Positions 34,314 to 46,127 are shown, numbered from the stretch's first letter. The stretch: 64,000 bases of DNA from Micromonospora nigra (GCF_900091585.1 NZ_FMHT01000003.1:2031501-2095500), one strand, 5' to 3'. Translations and numbers: made by a program. Notes: generated by a model from the sequence alone, not told the origin.

Positions 34314-34715
34314 ATGACCGACACCAGTGCTTTCCAGCCTCCGTACAAGCAGCTCCGCCGCCCCACCACCGACCGGATGGTCGCCGGGGTGGCCAGCGGC
34401 GTCGGCCGCTACGTCGCCGTCGATCCCAACCTCGTGCGGGTCGTCTTCGCCGTCGCCACCTTGCTCACCGGCGGGCTCGCCGGGCTCGCGTACCCGATCA
34501 TGTGGTTCCTGATGCCCGAGGAGCCGGCCGGCGCGCCCGCCTGGCCGCACCCCGCACGCGGCGTGCCGTACACCCCGGCTCCGCAGCCGCACGTCCCGCA
34601 GCCGCACGCTCCCGCCCCGCAGCCGGGTGGCGCGTGGACCCACAGGCCGCCGACGGCTCCGACCGCGACGCCGGAGCCCACCCCTCGGCCGCAGCCTCAG
34701 CCGCCGGCCCGGTGA
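34314..34715 (+). CDS. Small PspC-domain protein
   Basis: The 133-residue protein carries a single PspC domain (YKQLRRPTTDRMVAGVASGVGRYVAVDPN, then one long hydrophobic helix ending WFLMPEE) and a proline/glutamine/histidine-rich tail. It is the third PspC-bearing product in this part of the window. ATG 34314 has GTGGAG upstream. Its stop is only seven bases from the convergent guaA stop, with no hairpin between. Confidence 0.85.
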   Translation: MTDTSAFQPPYKQLRRPTTDRMVAGVASGVGRYVAVDPNLVRVVFAVATLLTGGLAGLAYPIMWFLMPEEPAGAPAWPHPARGVPYTPAPQPHVPQPHAPAPQPGGAWTHRPPTAPTATPEPTPRPQPQPPAR

Positions 34716-34722
34716 GCCGAAG

Positions 34723-36279
<1,557 letters not shown>

Positions 36280-36502
36280 GGCAGCAAATCCTACCGACGG
36301 CGATGTCGGGGCCACCGCGGTCCCCGGTCGGCCCGTCGAGGGAGGGTCGAAAACGGGCGGATCAGGCCAGATCCCCTCCCCGGGCGACCCGTCCACGCGA
36401 CAATGACCGCTGGCACACCGCGACACGTACGCCTGCGTCCGGCGAGGCCCGGCGTCACCCGCCGGGCGGCCCGGCGAACCGGAGCCGGGCCGAGGAGTTC
36501 GT

Positions 36503-37201
36503 ATGACCGACTGGTGGTTGTGGTTGTACGTCTGTGCCATGGCAGCGGGCGCCCTGCTGTTCGTCCGCTGGCAGGCGAACCCGCGAGGGGTGCCGAAGGT
36601 CGAGTACCGGGTGGCGATCGCGATCCCCCTCTGGTCGGGCCTCTGGTATCTGGTCATGGCGTTGGGCGGCGGACGGGTCGAGGCCGCCGGTCACCCGGTC
36701 TACTGGGCGCGGTACGTGGACTGGGTCGTCACCGCCTCCCTGCTGCTGGTGGCGCTCGCCCTGACCGCGACCCACGCCCTGCCGGGACGGTGCGGGCGGG
36801 TGATGGCCGCGCTCGTCGGGGCGAACGTGGTGATGATCCTCAGCGGCCTGCTCGCCGACCTCACGGTGGACGCGTTCACCCGCTACGCCGTGTTCGCGGT
36901 CGGGGTGGTCGCCTTCCTCGTCGTCTACGGCCTGATCTGGGGACCGCTGCGGGCCCACGCCCACCGGCAGCCGGAACGGCACACGGCGGTGTTCCTGGAG
37001 GCCGCCGTGCTGCTCAGCGTGCTCTGGATCGGCTACCCGGTGATCTGGCTCCTCAGCCCGTCAGGGTTCGACATGCTCGGCTCCGCCACCACCAGCGTGC
37101 TGTTCGTCGGGTTGTCCATCATCTCGAAGGTGGGCTGGAGCATCGTCGACCTCGGCCGGCTGCGCGCCCTGTCCGACCGTGGCCAGCTCACCGTCGTCTG
37201 A
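36503..37201 (+). CDS. Bacteriorhodopsin-like microbial rhodopsin with unusual counterion
   Basis: The 232-residue protein has seven predicted helices and aligns by eye with bacteriorhodopsin (BR). Helix C is [13 protein letters not shown], so Asp73 and Thr77 equal BR D85 and T89. Helix F is [10 protein letters not shown] (Trp175, Tyr178, Trp182 equal W182, Y185, W189). Helix G is SIISKVGW, with the retinal Lys209. Departures: the D212 position is Ser205, D96 is Ala84, D115 is Asn108, and the proton-release glutamates are missing. Retinal binding is well supported; pump, sensor or other role is open. Start ATG 36503 has GAGGAG six bases upstream. No retinal or carotenoid gene is in the window. 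Confidence 0.9.
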   Translation: MTDWWLWLYVCAMAAGALLFVRWQANPRGVPKVEYRVAIAIPLWSGLWYLVMALGGGRVEAAGHPVYWARYVDWVVTASLLLVALALTATHALPGRCGRVMAALVGANVVMILSGLLADLTVDAFTRYAVFAVGVVAFLVVYGLIWGPLRAHAHRQPERHTAVFLEAAVLLSVLWIGYPVIWLLSPSGFDMLGSATTSVLFVGLSIISKVGWSIVDLGRLRALSDRGQLTVV

Positions 37202-37210
37202 CCGTGGCCG

Positions 37211-37278
37211 TCAGCCGCGCGGCACGCCGGCTGAGCCGGTCGGCGCGCGACGGGCAGTTCAGCCGCGCAGCGCGCCGG
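37211..37278. repeat. Duplicated 3' end of the GMC oxidoreductase gene
   Basis: TCAGCCGCGCAGCGCGCCGG (37259-37278), which contains the stop codon of the minus-strand oxidoreductase, recurs with two substitutions at 37211-37230, 48 bp beyond the gene end. Confidence 0.65.
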
Positions 37279-38956
37279 GGGCGTGCGGCGGCACCGCCGG
37301 CCGGTGCGGAGGTACGGGTGCCAGCCGCCGGTACGCCTCACCGAGCGCGGGGCGCGGATCCGGCTCCCCCCGGTTCGGCCAGAAGGACATCGCCCGTTCC
37401 GCCTGGGCGGCGATGGTCAGCGACGGGTTCACCCCGAGGTTCGCCGACACCGCGGCACCGTCCACCACGTGCAGCCCCGGGTGACCGTAGACCCGGTGCC
37501 ACGGGTCGACCACCCCGTCGGCCGGGGTGGCCCCGATCACCGCACCACCCAGGATGTGCGCCGTCACCGGGATGTCGAACGGCTCGGTCAGCGCCCCGCC
37601 CGGCGTACCGCCGATCTCCTCGGCGAGCAGCCGGGCGACCTGGTTGCCGGCCGGGATCCAGGTCGGATTGGGCGTGCCGTGCCCCGGCGCGGAAACCAGC
37701 CGCCGGCCGAACGCACCCCGCCGCCAACTGGTCGCCAGCGAGTTGTCCGCCGACTGCATGACCAGGGCGATCACCGTGCGCTCCGACCAGCCGCGCACCG
37801 ACAGCGTACGCAGCGCGGCCACCGGGTGCCGGGCCAGTTCACCCCACCACCGGCGGACGCGGCGGGGGCCGCCGTCGACCAGCAGCGACTGGAGCAGACC
37901 CATCGCGTTGGAGCCCCGCCCGTAGCGGACCGGCTCGACGTGCGTCTGCGGGTCGGGGTGGAAGGAACTGGTGATCGCCACCCCCTGCGTGAAGTCGGTC
38001 CCCCGGGCCCGGGCCTGGCGGCGTGGCACCGACGCGCCGAGGATCGCCTCGGAGTTGGTGCGGGTCAGCTCACCGAGGCGGGGCGAGAGCGCGGGCAACG
38101 CCCCGGACGCCCGCATCGCGTGCAGCAGCCGCTGGGTGCCCAACGCCCCGGCCGCGAAGACCACCTGGTCGGCGTGGAACACCCGGCGACGCCGCCGCAG
38201 CCACGCCCCGGTGCGCTCGGTGTGCACCTCGTACCCGCCGCCCGCCGCCGGCCGCACGGCCGTGACCGTGGTCAACGGGTGGACCTGCGCGCCGAGCCGC
38301 TCGGCCAGCCACAGATAGTTCTTGACGAGGGTGTTCTTCGCCCCGTACCGGCAGCCGGTCATGCAGGACCCGCAGTGGGTGCAGCCGGTGCGCTCCGGGC
38401 CCACGCCACCGAAGTAGGGGTCGGCCTCCCGCTGGCCGGGCCGGCCGATGTGCACCCCGACGGGCGTGGCGTGGAAGGTGTGGCCCACCCCCATCCGGTC
38501 GGCCACCGTCCGCATCGCCCGGTCCGCCGCCGTGGAGTGGGGATACGTGGTGACCCCGAGCATCCGCTTCGCCTGGTCGTAGTGGCGGGTCAGCTCGTCG
38601 CGCCAGTCGGTGACGTCCCGCCACTGCGGGTCGGTGTAGAAGGCGTCGAGCGGCTCGTAGAGCGTGTTGGCGTACACCAGGGAACCGCCACCGACCCCGG
38701 CGCCGGAGAGCACCATGACCCCGCCGCCCGCCTTCCGGTCGGCCGCCCGCAGCAGGGTGATCCGTTGCAGGCCGTAGCAGCCGAGCTTCGGCGCCCAGAG
38801 GAACCGGCGGGCCTGCCAGGACGTCTCAGGGAACTCGTCGTCGGCGAACCGTCGACCCGCCTCCAGGACGCCGACCGTGTAGCCCTTCTCCGCCAGCCGC
38901 AGCGCGGTGACGCTGCCGCCGAACCCGGAACCGATGACGACCACGTCATACCGCAT
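37259..38956 (-). CDS. FAD-dependent GMC oxidoreductase (ChoD/cholesterol-oxidase type)
   Basis: The 565-residue flavoenzyme has the N-terminal FAD fold VVVIGSGFGGSVTALRLAEK, a second dinucleotide segment GAGVGGGSLVYAN and a C-terminal GMC domain with AHILGGAVIG and NPSLTIAAQAERA. Residues 192-202 hold four cysteines (C-x2-C-x2-C-x3-C: Cys192, 195, 198, 202), the spacing of a ferredoxin-type iron-sulfur ligand set. M. tuberculosis ChoD (Rv3409c), a neighbour of guaB3 and guaB2, is its likely positional counterpart. The substrate is unproven; a sterol or another hydrophobic alcohol is likely. Start ATG 38956 immediately precedes the FAD fold. Confidence 0.87.
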   Translation of the reverse strand: MRYDVVVIGSGFGGSVTALRLAEKGYTVGVLEAGRRFADDEFPETSWQARRFLWAPKLGCYGLQRITLLRAADRKAGGGVMVLSGAGVGGGSLVYANTLYEPLDAFYTDPQWRDVTDWRDELTRHYDQAKRMLGVTTYPHSTAADRAMRTVADRMGVGHTFHATPVGVHIGRPGQREADPYFGGVGPERTGCTHCGSCMTGCRYGAKNTLVKNYLWLAERLGAQVHPLTTVTAVRPAAGGGYEVHTERTGAWLRRRRRVFHADQVVFAAGALGTQRLLHAMRASGALPALSPRLGELTRTNSEAILGASVPRRQARARGTDFTQGVAITSSFHPDPQTHVEPVRYGRGSNAMGLLQSLLVDGGPRRVRRWWGELARHPVAALRTLSVRGWSERTVIALVMQSADNSLATSWRRGAFGRRLVSAPGHGTPNPTWIPAGNQVARLLAEEIGGTPGGALTEPFDIPVTAHILGGAVIGATPADGVVDPWHRVYGHPGLHVVDGAAVSANLGVNPSLTIAAQAERAMSFWPNRGEPDPRPALGEAYRRLAPVPPHRPAVPPHAPGALRG

Positions 38957-39100
38957 GAACGCATCATTACTCGCGGGTAGCACTCGCGCCAGCGGCACTT
39001 TTCGCGCGATCATGCACCCGCCCCGACAAGACCGGCCCCCGGGCGCAACCCGGGACGCACCCCGGAGCGTTGAAGTCGGTACGGGGGAAGGGTGGCCGCA

Positions 39101-40192
39101 ATGGTGCAGCGTCGACGACTGCGGTGGGGACTGGCGGTGCTCGCCACCGTCGCGATGGCCGCCGGCACGGTGGCGGGCTGCACGGGCGGCGGGGACGACA
39201 CCGGCGACGGCGCGACACCGGCCGCCGCACGATCCGCCACGCCGTCGGCCAGCCCGAGCCCGACCGGGCCACCGCCCGGCGCGGACATCACCGGCCCACT
39301 CACCCTGCTGCTGGTGGGGGTGGACACCCGGGTCAGTGTCCCCGACTGGGAGCCGCACGCCGACGCCGTGCTGCTGGCGCACGTGCCCAGGGGGCTCGAC
39401 CGGGCGTACCTGTTCTCACTGCCCCGCGACCTGGTGGTCGACATCCCGGCATACCCCGAGGCCGGCTACCGCGGCGGGCGGACCAAGCTCACCCACGCCA
39501 TGAGCTACGGCAGCCGGGCGCCGGGGCGGCGCGGGAAGCCGGACACCGCCCAGGGGTACGAGTTGCTGCGCGCCACCGTCGCCGGCTACACGGGGCTGCG
39601 CATCGACGCCGGAGCGGTGATCACCTTCAGCGGCTTCGACGACCTGGTGGACGCCCTCGGCGGCGTCGACATCCGGGTGGACCAGCGGGTCACCTCCCTG
39701 CACCGGCGCCCCGACGGCCGGCACCGCGAGCCGGTGCCCGGCGGCTACGCCGGACCGCAGATGGTCTACGAGCCGGGGATGCGGCACCTGACCGGCTGGC
39801 AGGCGCTGGACTACGCCCGCCAGCGTTACCTGCCCGGTGGCGACTACAGCCGCCAGCGGCACCACCAGCAGCTCCTGCGGGCGATCATCGGCAAGATCCA
39901 CGACCAGGGGCTGGCCCGGCAGCCGGACCGGGTCGAACAGGTGGTCGCCGCGCTCGGCGAGACCCTGCTCTACGTGGGCGGACGGCGGATCGTCGACCTC
40001 GCGTACGCCCTGGGCGGCCTGTCGCCGCAGGCGTTCACCCTGGTCGGCCTGCCCGGCGCGTCGATCGGGCGGGGCCGTGCCTACCGCGGCGAGGAGCTGA
40101 CCCGCGCCGGGCGCGGCTTCCTCACCGCCCTACGCGCCGGCCGCACCGACCCCTACCTCGCCGAGCACCCCGCCCTCCGGGTCACGGCCTGA
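39101..40192 (+). CDS. LCP (LytR-CpsA-Psr) family cell-wall ligase, probable lipoprotein
   Basis: LCP proteins attach glycopolymers to peptidoglycan at the outer face of the membrane. The 363-residue product has a basic N-terminus and a hydrophobic stretch ending in TVAGC, so it may be a lipoprotein rather than the usual signal-anchor form. After a Ser/Pro linker comes the LCP domain: LLLVGVDTR, DAVLLAHVP, FSLPRDLVVDIP, the FSGFDDLVDALGGVDI segment and LDYARQRYLPGGDYSRQRH. ATG 39101 is favoured over GTG 39092 because GGAAGGGTGG lies at a usable distance only for the former. Confidence 0.88.
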   Translation: MVQRRRLRWGLAVLATVAMAAGTVAGCTGGGDDTGDGATPAAARSATPSASPSPTGPPPGADITGPLTLLLVGVDTRVSVPDWEPHADAVLLAHVPRGLDRAYLFSLPRDLVVDIPAYPEAGYRGGRTKLTHAMSYGSRAPGRRGKPDTAQGYELLRATVAGYTGLRIDAGAVITFSGFDDLVDALGGVDIRVDQRVTSLHRRPDGRHREPVPGGYAGPQMVYEPGMRHLTGWQALDYARQRYLPGGDYSRQRHHQQLLRAIIGKIHDQGLARQPDRVEQVVAALGETLLYVGGRRIVDLAYALGGLSPQAFTLVGLPGASIGRGRAYRGEELTRAGRGFLTALRAGRTDPYLAEHPALRVTA

Positions 40193-40213
40193 CCGTCCCG
40201 CTCACCAGGTGAC

Positions 40214-40235
40214 CGCACGGCGATCCCGCCGTGCG
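40214..40235. terminator. Convergent hairpin terminator
   Basis: CGCACGGCG (40214-40222) pairs with CGCCGTGCG (40227-40235) around ATCC, 22 bp after the LCP gene and opposite the M1 peptidase gene. Confidence 0.55.
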
Positions 40236-40345
40236 ACGCGCCGGGCGGGGAGGACGGACAGGGCCTCGGTCGCCGGGCGCGCAGACCTGCGCCGGGGGCG
40301 TCGAGCTGCCGGCCTGACGCACTCGGCCGGGCACGCCCGTCCGCG

Positions 40346-41764
40346 TCACGGCAGCTCTGGGGCCGTGGTTCCGGACAACCACGCGTCGAAGAACGGCCCG
40401 AGGTCGCGCCCGCTGACCCGCTCGGCGTGCGTGACGAAGTCGTCGGTGGTCGCGTTGTCGTCGCGCCGCTGCGCCGTCCAGGTGCGCAGGACACGGAAGA
40501 AGGCGTCGTCACCCACGGTGCGCCGCAGCGCGTGGACGGTCAGCGCGCCCCGCCGGTACACGGCGGTGCCGAAGAGCTGACCGGGGCCCGGATCGAGGGT
40601 CGGACGGGACCAGTCCGTCGCGGCGTACTGGGCCTCGAAGATGCGCTGCGCGCTGCGACCGCCGTCGTGCTCCTCCCACAGCCACTCGGCATAGCTGGCG
40701 AAGCCCTCGTTGAGCCAGATGTCGCGCCAACTGCTCAGCGCCACGCTGTTGCCGAACCACTGGTGGGCCAGCTCGTGCGCCACCACCGACAGGTTTGGCT
40801 CGGCGCGGAAGAAGCCGGGCCCGTACACCGGCCGGGACTGGGTCTCCAGGGCGTAGCCGATGCGGTTGTCGGTGACGGCGACCCCGCCGTACGCGGCGAA
40901 CGGGTACGGCCCGAAGCGGGTGGCCAGGTAGTCGGCGATCTCTCCGGTGCGCGCCAGCGACACCGCCTGCGGGCTGTCGGCGGGCAGTTCGGCCGGCACG
41001 GCGGTGACCAGCGGCAGCCCTCGGTGGGTGCCGTTGGTGACCCGGTAGTCGCCGACCACCAGGGTCGTCAGGTAGCTCGCCATGGGGAAGCGTTCCGCCC
41101 ACCGCCAGGTGACCCAGCCGTCGGCGCTGGACCGTTGCCCCGGCACCCCGTTGCTCAGGGCGGTGAGCCCCTCGGGGACGGTCACCTCGATGTCGTACGT
41201 GGCCTTGTCGGAGGGGTGGTCGTTGACCGGGAACCAGGTGGCCGCCGAGCGTGGCTGGCCGAGGGCGATCGCGCCGTCGTCGGTGTGCAGGAAACCGCCG
41301 AGACCGAGCGCACCGTCGCCCGACGGGGCGGGCACTCCGGCATAGCTGACCGCCGTGGTGAAATCGTCGCCCTGCGGCAGCCCCCGGGGCGGGGTGACCA
41401 CCAGCTCGTCGCCGGCCCGGCGGTGCTCGGCCCGCGCCCCGTCGACGGTGACCTCGTCGACCGTCAGACCGGCGAGGTCCAGGTTGAACCGGGACAGGCC
41501 CTGGGTGGCGGTCGCGGCGATCTCCGTACGGCCGATGAGCCGGTCGGTGGCGGGGTCGTAGCGGATCGCGAGGCGGTAGTGGGTCACGTCGTAGCCGCCG
41601 TTGCCGCTGCCGGGCACGTACGGGTCGCCGAGGTCGGCGGCACCCGGCCGGAAACCGGGACCGTCGGGCCCGTCCCGGGTCACGGCCACGCCCACCAGTA
41701 CGGCAGCCGCAGCCACGGCCACCGCCAGCGCCACCCCGCGTCGGCGGCCCGCTCCACTGCTCAT
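40346..41764 (-). CDS. M1-family zinc metallopeptidase, exported
   Basis: The 472-residue protein has an N-terminal signal or anchor helix (VALAVAVAAAAVLVGVAV) and the gluzincin catalytic core: HELAHQWFGN, with a second Glu ligand in LNEGFASYAEW, and an exopeptidase-like loop YGGVAVTDNRIGYALETQ. It lacks the long C-terminal domain of PepN, so it is a compact M1 peptidase acting outside the membrane. ATG 41764 overlaps the guaB3 stop as ATGA, which couples it to the guanine-nucleotide genes; a longer frame is less likely. Confidence 0.9.
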   Translation of the reverse strand: MSSGAGRRRGVALAVAVAAAAVLVGVAVTRDGPDGPGFRPGAADLGDPYVPGSGNGGYDVTHYRLAIRYDPATDRLIGRTEIAATATQGLSRFNLDLAGLTVDEVTVDGARAEHRRAGDELVVTPPRGLPQGDDFTTAVSYAGVPAPSGDGALGLGGFLHTDDGAIALGQPRSAATWFPVNDHPSDKATYDIEVTVPEGLTALSNGVPGQRSSADGWVTWRWAERFPMASYLTTLVVGDYRVTNGTHRGLPLVTAVPAELPADSPQAVSLARTGEIADYLATRFGPYPFAAYGGVAVTDNRIGYALETQSRPVYGPGFFRAEPNLSVVAHELAHQWFGNSVALSSWRDIWLNEGFASYAEWLWEEHDGGRSAQRIFEAQYAATDWSRPTLDPGPGQLFGTAVYRRGALTVHALRRTVGDDAFFRVLRTWTAQRRDDNATTDDFVTHAERVSGRDLGPFFDAWLSGTTAPELP

Positions 41765-42879
41765 CGGTCGAGAACCAGGCCGACCTTCTGGAACTCCTTC
41801 AGGTCGCGGTAGCCACACTTGGCCATCGCCCGCCGCAGGCCGCCGAACAGGTTGAGCTGGCCGTCGGGCTCGTCGGCCGGGCCGAACAGCAAACGCTCCA
41901 TCGAGCCGATCGGCTCACCTGCCACCTCGAACGCGCCCCGGGGCAGCGACGGGTGGCTGGCGGCGGAGTGCCACCAGGCGCCGCCGGCCGGGGCCTCCTC
42001 GCACAGCGACAGCGGCTCACCGAGCATCACCGCGTCCGCGCCGCAGCCCAGCGCCTTGGCGATGTCACCCGAGGTCTGCACGTCGCCGTCGGCGATGAGG
42101 TGCACGTACCGGCCGCCGGTCTCGTCGAGGTAGTCCCGACGGGCCGCCGCCGCGTCGGCGATCGCCGTGGCCATCGGCACCCGGATGCCGAGCACCGACT
42201 CGGTGGTCGACCAGTCGTCGCCACCGATACCGACGATGACGCCGGCCGCGCCGGTACGCATCAGGTGCAGGGCGGTCTTGTAGTCGGTGCAGCCGCCGAC
42301 GAGGACCGGCAGGTCGAGGTCGGCGATGAACTCCTTGAGGTTCAGCGGCTCGTCGGTGGTGGAGACGTGCTCGGCGGAGACGATGGTGCCCTGGATGACC
42401 AGGATGTCGACACCCGCGTCGAGGATCACCGGGGCCAGTGCCAGGGTGTGCTGCGGGGAGACCCGCACGGCCACCGTGCCGCCGCCGGCGCGCAGCTCGC
42501 TGACCCGCTCGGTGATCAGGTCGGGTCGGATGGGCTCCGAGTAGACCTCCTGGAGGCGCTTGGTCGCGCGGGCGTCCTCGCCCAGGCCGGCCAGGTCCTC
42601 CAGCACCTTCGTCGGATTCTCGTAGCGGGTCCACAGGCCCTCGACGTTGAGCACGCCCAGGCCGCCGAGCTGACCGAGCCGCACGGCGGACGCGGGGCTC
42701 ATTGTGGCGTCGGACGGGTGCGCGACGCAGGGGATGCCGAACTGGTAGGCGTCGAGCTGCCAGCCCGTGGAGACGTCGTCGACGTCGCGGGTCCGGCGGC
42801 TCGGCACGATGGCGATGTCGTCCAGGTGGTAGCCGCGCTGCGCGGTCTTGCCCAGCCCGATCTCGACCACGTCACGCAT
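41761..42879 (-). CDS. guaB3: GuaB3-family IMP dehydrogenase-related protein
   Basis: The 372-residue TIM-barrel protein of the IMPDH/GMP-reductase superfamily lacks CBS domains. It opens with VEIGLGKTAQRGYHLDDIAI, typical of the actinobacterial GuaB3 group. Where IMPDH has the catalytic loop GSICTTR this protein reads DDWSTTE, with no Cys, so ordinary IMPDH or GMPR chemistry is doubtful. The flap-side segment YVHLIADGDVQTSGDIAKA is conserved. It lies 28 bp after guaB and overlaps the M1 peptidase gene. Confidence 0.92.
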   Translation of the reverse strand: MRDVVEIGLGKTAQRGYHLDDIAIVPSRRTRDVDDVSTGWQLDAYQFGIPCVAHPSDATMSPASAVRLGQLGGLGVLNVEGLWTRYENPTKVLEDLAGLGEDARATKRLQEVYSEPIRPDLITERVSELRAGGGTVAVRVSPQHTLALAPVILDAGVDILVIQGTIVSAEHVSTTDEPLNLKEFIADLDLPVLVGGCTDYKTALHLMRTGAAGVIVGIGGDDWSTTESVLGIRVPMATAIADAAAARRDYLDETGGRYVHLIADGDVQTSGDIAKALGCGADAVMLGEPLSLCEEAPAGGAWWHSAASHPSLPRGAFEVAGEPIGSMERLLFGPADEPDGQLNLFGGLRRAMAKCGYRDLKEFQKVGLVLDR

Positions 42880-42907
42880 GGGGACTCCAGGTTGTTTGAG
42901 GGGACGG

Positions 42908-44500
<1,593 letters not shown>

Positions 44501-44687
44501 TCAGCGAGGTGGCGCGAGGGCACCGGCGTACGCCGGGCGAGGGCGCGTCGTCCCATCGTACCCAGTGACCTGGCCGACCCTCGGTGCGGCGGGGCCGGGC
44601 GCGGACGGGGCCGCGTCGCGGACGCCGGTCGGGCGCGGACAGGGCCGGGGGCGGGCATCGGCCGAGGCTTGGGTCTACGGTGAGGGG

Positions 44688-45107
44688 GTGCAAGACGAGC
44701 CCATCGACCCGTTCACCGGCGACCCGGCCGACCCGGCCGCCGGCCTGCACGACTCCGGCGACGACGCCCCGCTCGACCCGCTGACCGACGTCGAACGGCA
44801 GGACGTGCTGGAGGATCTCGCCGACCTGGAGATCTACCAGGCCCTGCTCTCACCGATCGGGGTCCGTGGTCTGGTCATCGAGTGCGAGGACTGCCGGGAG
44901 CCGCACTACTTCGACTGGGACCTGCTGCGGGGCAACCTGCGCCACCTGCTCAACTCAGGACGGCCGCGGGTGCACGAGCCGGCGTTCGACCCCGATCCGG
45001 ACCACTACGTCACGTGGGACTACGCGCGGGGGTACGCCGACGGTGTGCACGACACGCTGACCGAAGGCGCGGAGGACAAGGACGAGTCCGACCCGAGCCC
45101 GGCCTGA
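44688..45107 (+). CDS. DUF5319 family protein
   Basis: The 139-residue acidic soluble protein opens VQDEPIDPFTGDP, the standard start of the family. It contains LTDVERQDVLEDLADLEIYQALL and the Cys pair CEDCREPHYFDWDLL followed by HYVTWDYARGYADG. Its function is unknown. It is found beside guaB across actinobacteria (Rv3412 in M. tuberculosis). GTG 44688 has an adjacent GGTGAGGG, closer than ideal. The repeats at 45120-45187 lie just past its end. Confidence 0.87.
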   Translation: MQDEPIDPFTGDPADPAAGLHDSGDDAPLDPLTDVERQDVLEDLADLEIYQALLSPIGVRGLVIECEDCREPHYFDWDLLRGNLRHLLNSGRPRVHEPAFDPDPDHYVTWDYARGYADGVHDTLTEGAEDKDESDPSPA

Positions 45108-45119
45108 CCGGCACCACCA

Positions 45120-45187
45120 CTCGGAACGGGCCACCGCTCGGAACGGGCCACCCGCTCGGAACAGGCCACCGCTCGGAACGGGCCACC
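45120..45187. repeat. 17-bp tandem repeat between convergent genes
   Basis: Four copies of a unit like GCTCGGAACGGGCCACC, one with an A for G and one with an extra C, fill the gap between the DUF5319 and bldM-like genes. The last unit runs into the stop codon region of the latter. Confidence 0.85.
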
Positions 45188-45189
45188 GC

Positions 45190-46005
45190 TCAGGCGACCA
45201 GGCCGGCGCGGAAGCCGGCGGCCACGGCGTGCGCCCGATCGCGGGCACCCAGCTTGCGGAAGAGGCGGCGGGCGTGGGTCTTGACGGTGTCCTCCGAGAC
45301 GAACAACTCCCGGCCGATCTCCGCGTTGCTCTTGCCCTCGGCCATCCCGAGCAGCACCTGGAGTTCCCGCTCCGTCAGACCCACCGGAGTGGACCCGGCG
45401 CGCTGCCGGTTCCCACCCCGCGCGTTCGGCTCCTCCGGGGCCTCGGCACCCTCGGCCGGGTCGTCCCCGCGCTGCACCGGCACCACCGACGGCCCGGTGC
45501 CGGCCGCTTCGGCGGAGCCCGCCGGCCAGGCGGGCGGGGTGTCGGTCGGGGGCCGTCCGCCGGGGGCGGACCGGACGACGCCGCCCACCGCCGCGGCGTC
45601 GCGGGCCGGGTCGGTGATTCGGTGCCGGCTCGCCCGGCCCGGCGCGGCCAGCAGCAACAACGCCTTCGCCACCGCACTGGTCAGGTCGTGGTCGACGCCC
45701 TGGATCAGGCCGCGGGCCCCGGCGCTGATGGTCGCCGCCGCGGCCTCCGACTCCTCGGCGCCCAGCAGCAGCACGGCGGCCTGCGGCGACCGGGCGAGCA
45801 CCCGCCGGACGAAGCCGGCGCTGTCGGGCCGGGTGAGCGCCGTGTCGACGAGCACCACGTCGGCGGGACGCTCGGCGAGCCGGAGCATCACCTCGGGATC
45901 GGAGACGGCCGTCCGGACGACGGCAGCCAGCCCCAACCGCGCCGCCGCGGAGGTCAGATGCTGGGCGGCAAGCGGTGTCCGAACGCACACGAGCACGGTA
46001 CGCAC
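45190..46005 (-). CDS. bldM: BldM-like orphan regulator with eroded receiver domain
   Basis: The C-terminal 65 residues (LTERELQVLLGMAEGKSNAE, SEDTVKTHARRLFRKLGARD, RAHAVAAGFRAGLVA) are nearly the same as Streptomyces BldM as I recall it, and the neighbours whiD, guaB and groESL match. The receiver-like N-terminus keeps Asp53 (LVDTALTRPD). It lacks the acidic pair (VLVCVRTPL where BldM has VLVCDDSPL) and the Lys (GLIQG), so phosphorylation is unlikely. A Pro/Gly-rich linker of about 80 residues separates the domains; total 271 residues against about 203 in BldM. GTG 46005 has a strong GGAGAGGAG. Orthology rests on domain and synteny, not a tree. Confidence 0.82.
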   Translation of the reverse strand: MRTVLVCVRTPLAAQHLTSAAARLGLAAVVRTAVSDPEVMLRLAERPADVVLVDTALTRPDSAGFVRRVLARSPQAAVLLLGAEESEAAAATISAGARGLIQGVDHDLTSAVAKALLLLAAPGRASRHRITDPARDAAAVGGVVRSAPGGRPPTDTPPAWPAGSAEAAGTGPSVVPVQRGDDPAEGAEAPEEPNARGGNRQRAGSTPVGLTERELQVLLGMAEGKSNAEIGRELFVSEDTVKTHARRLFRKLGARDRAHAVAAGFRAGLVA

Positions 46006-46127
46006 TGTGGTCTCCTCTCCGCCCACGAGCAGACCATGACCCGGTCGACTCAGGAGGAGGTTCCGGGCAATCCTCCGAACTTTTGCGACATTTTGGTCAT
46101 CTGGGGCATGTCGTCAAGGCTTTCGGA

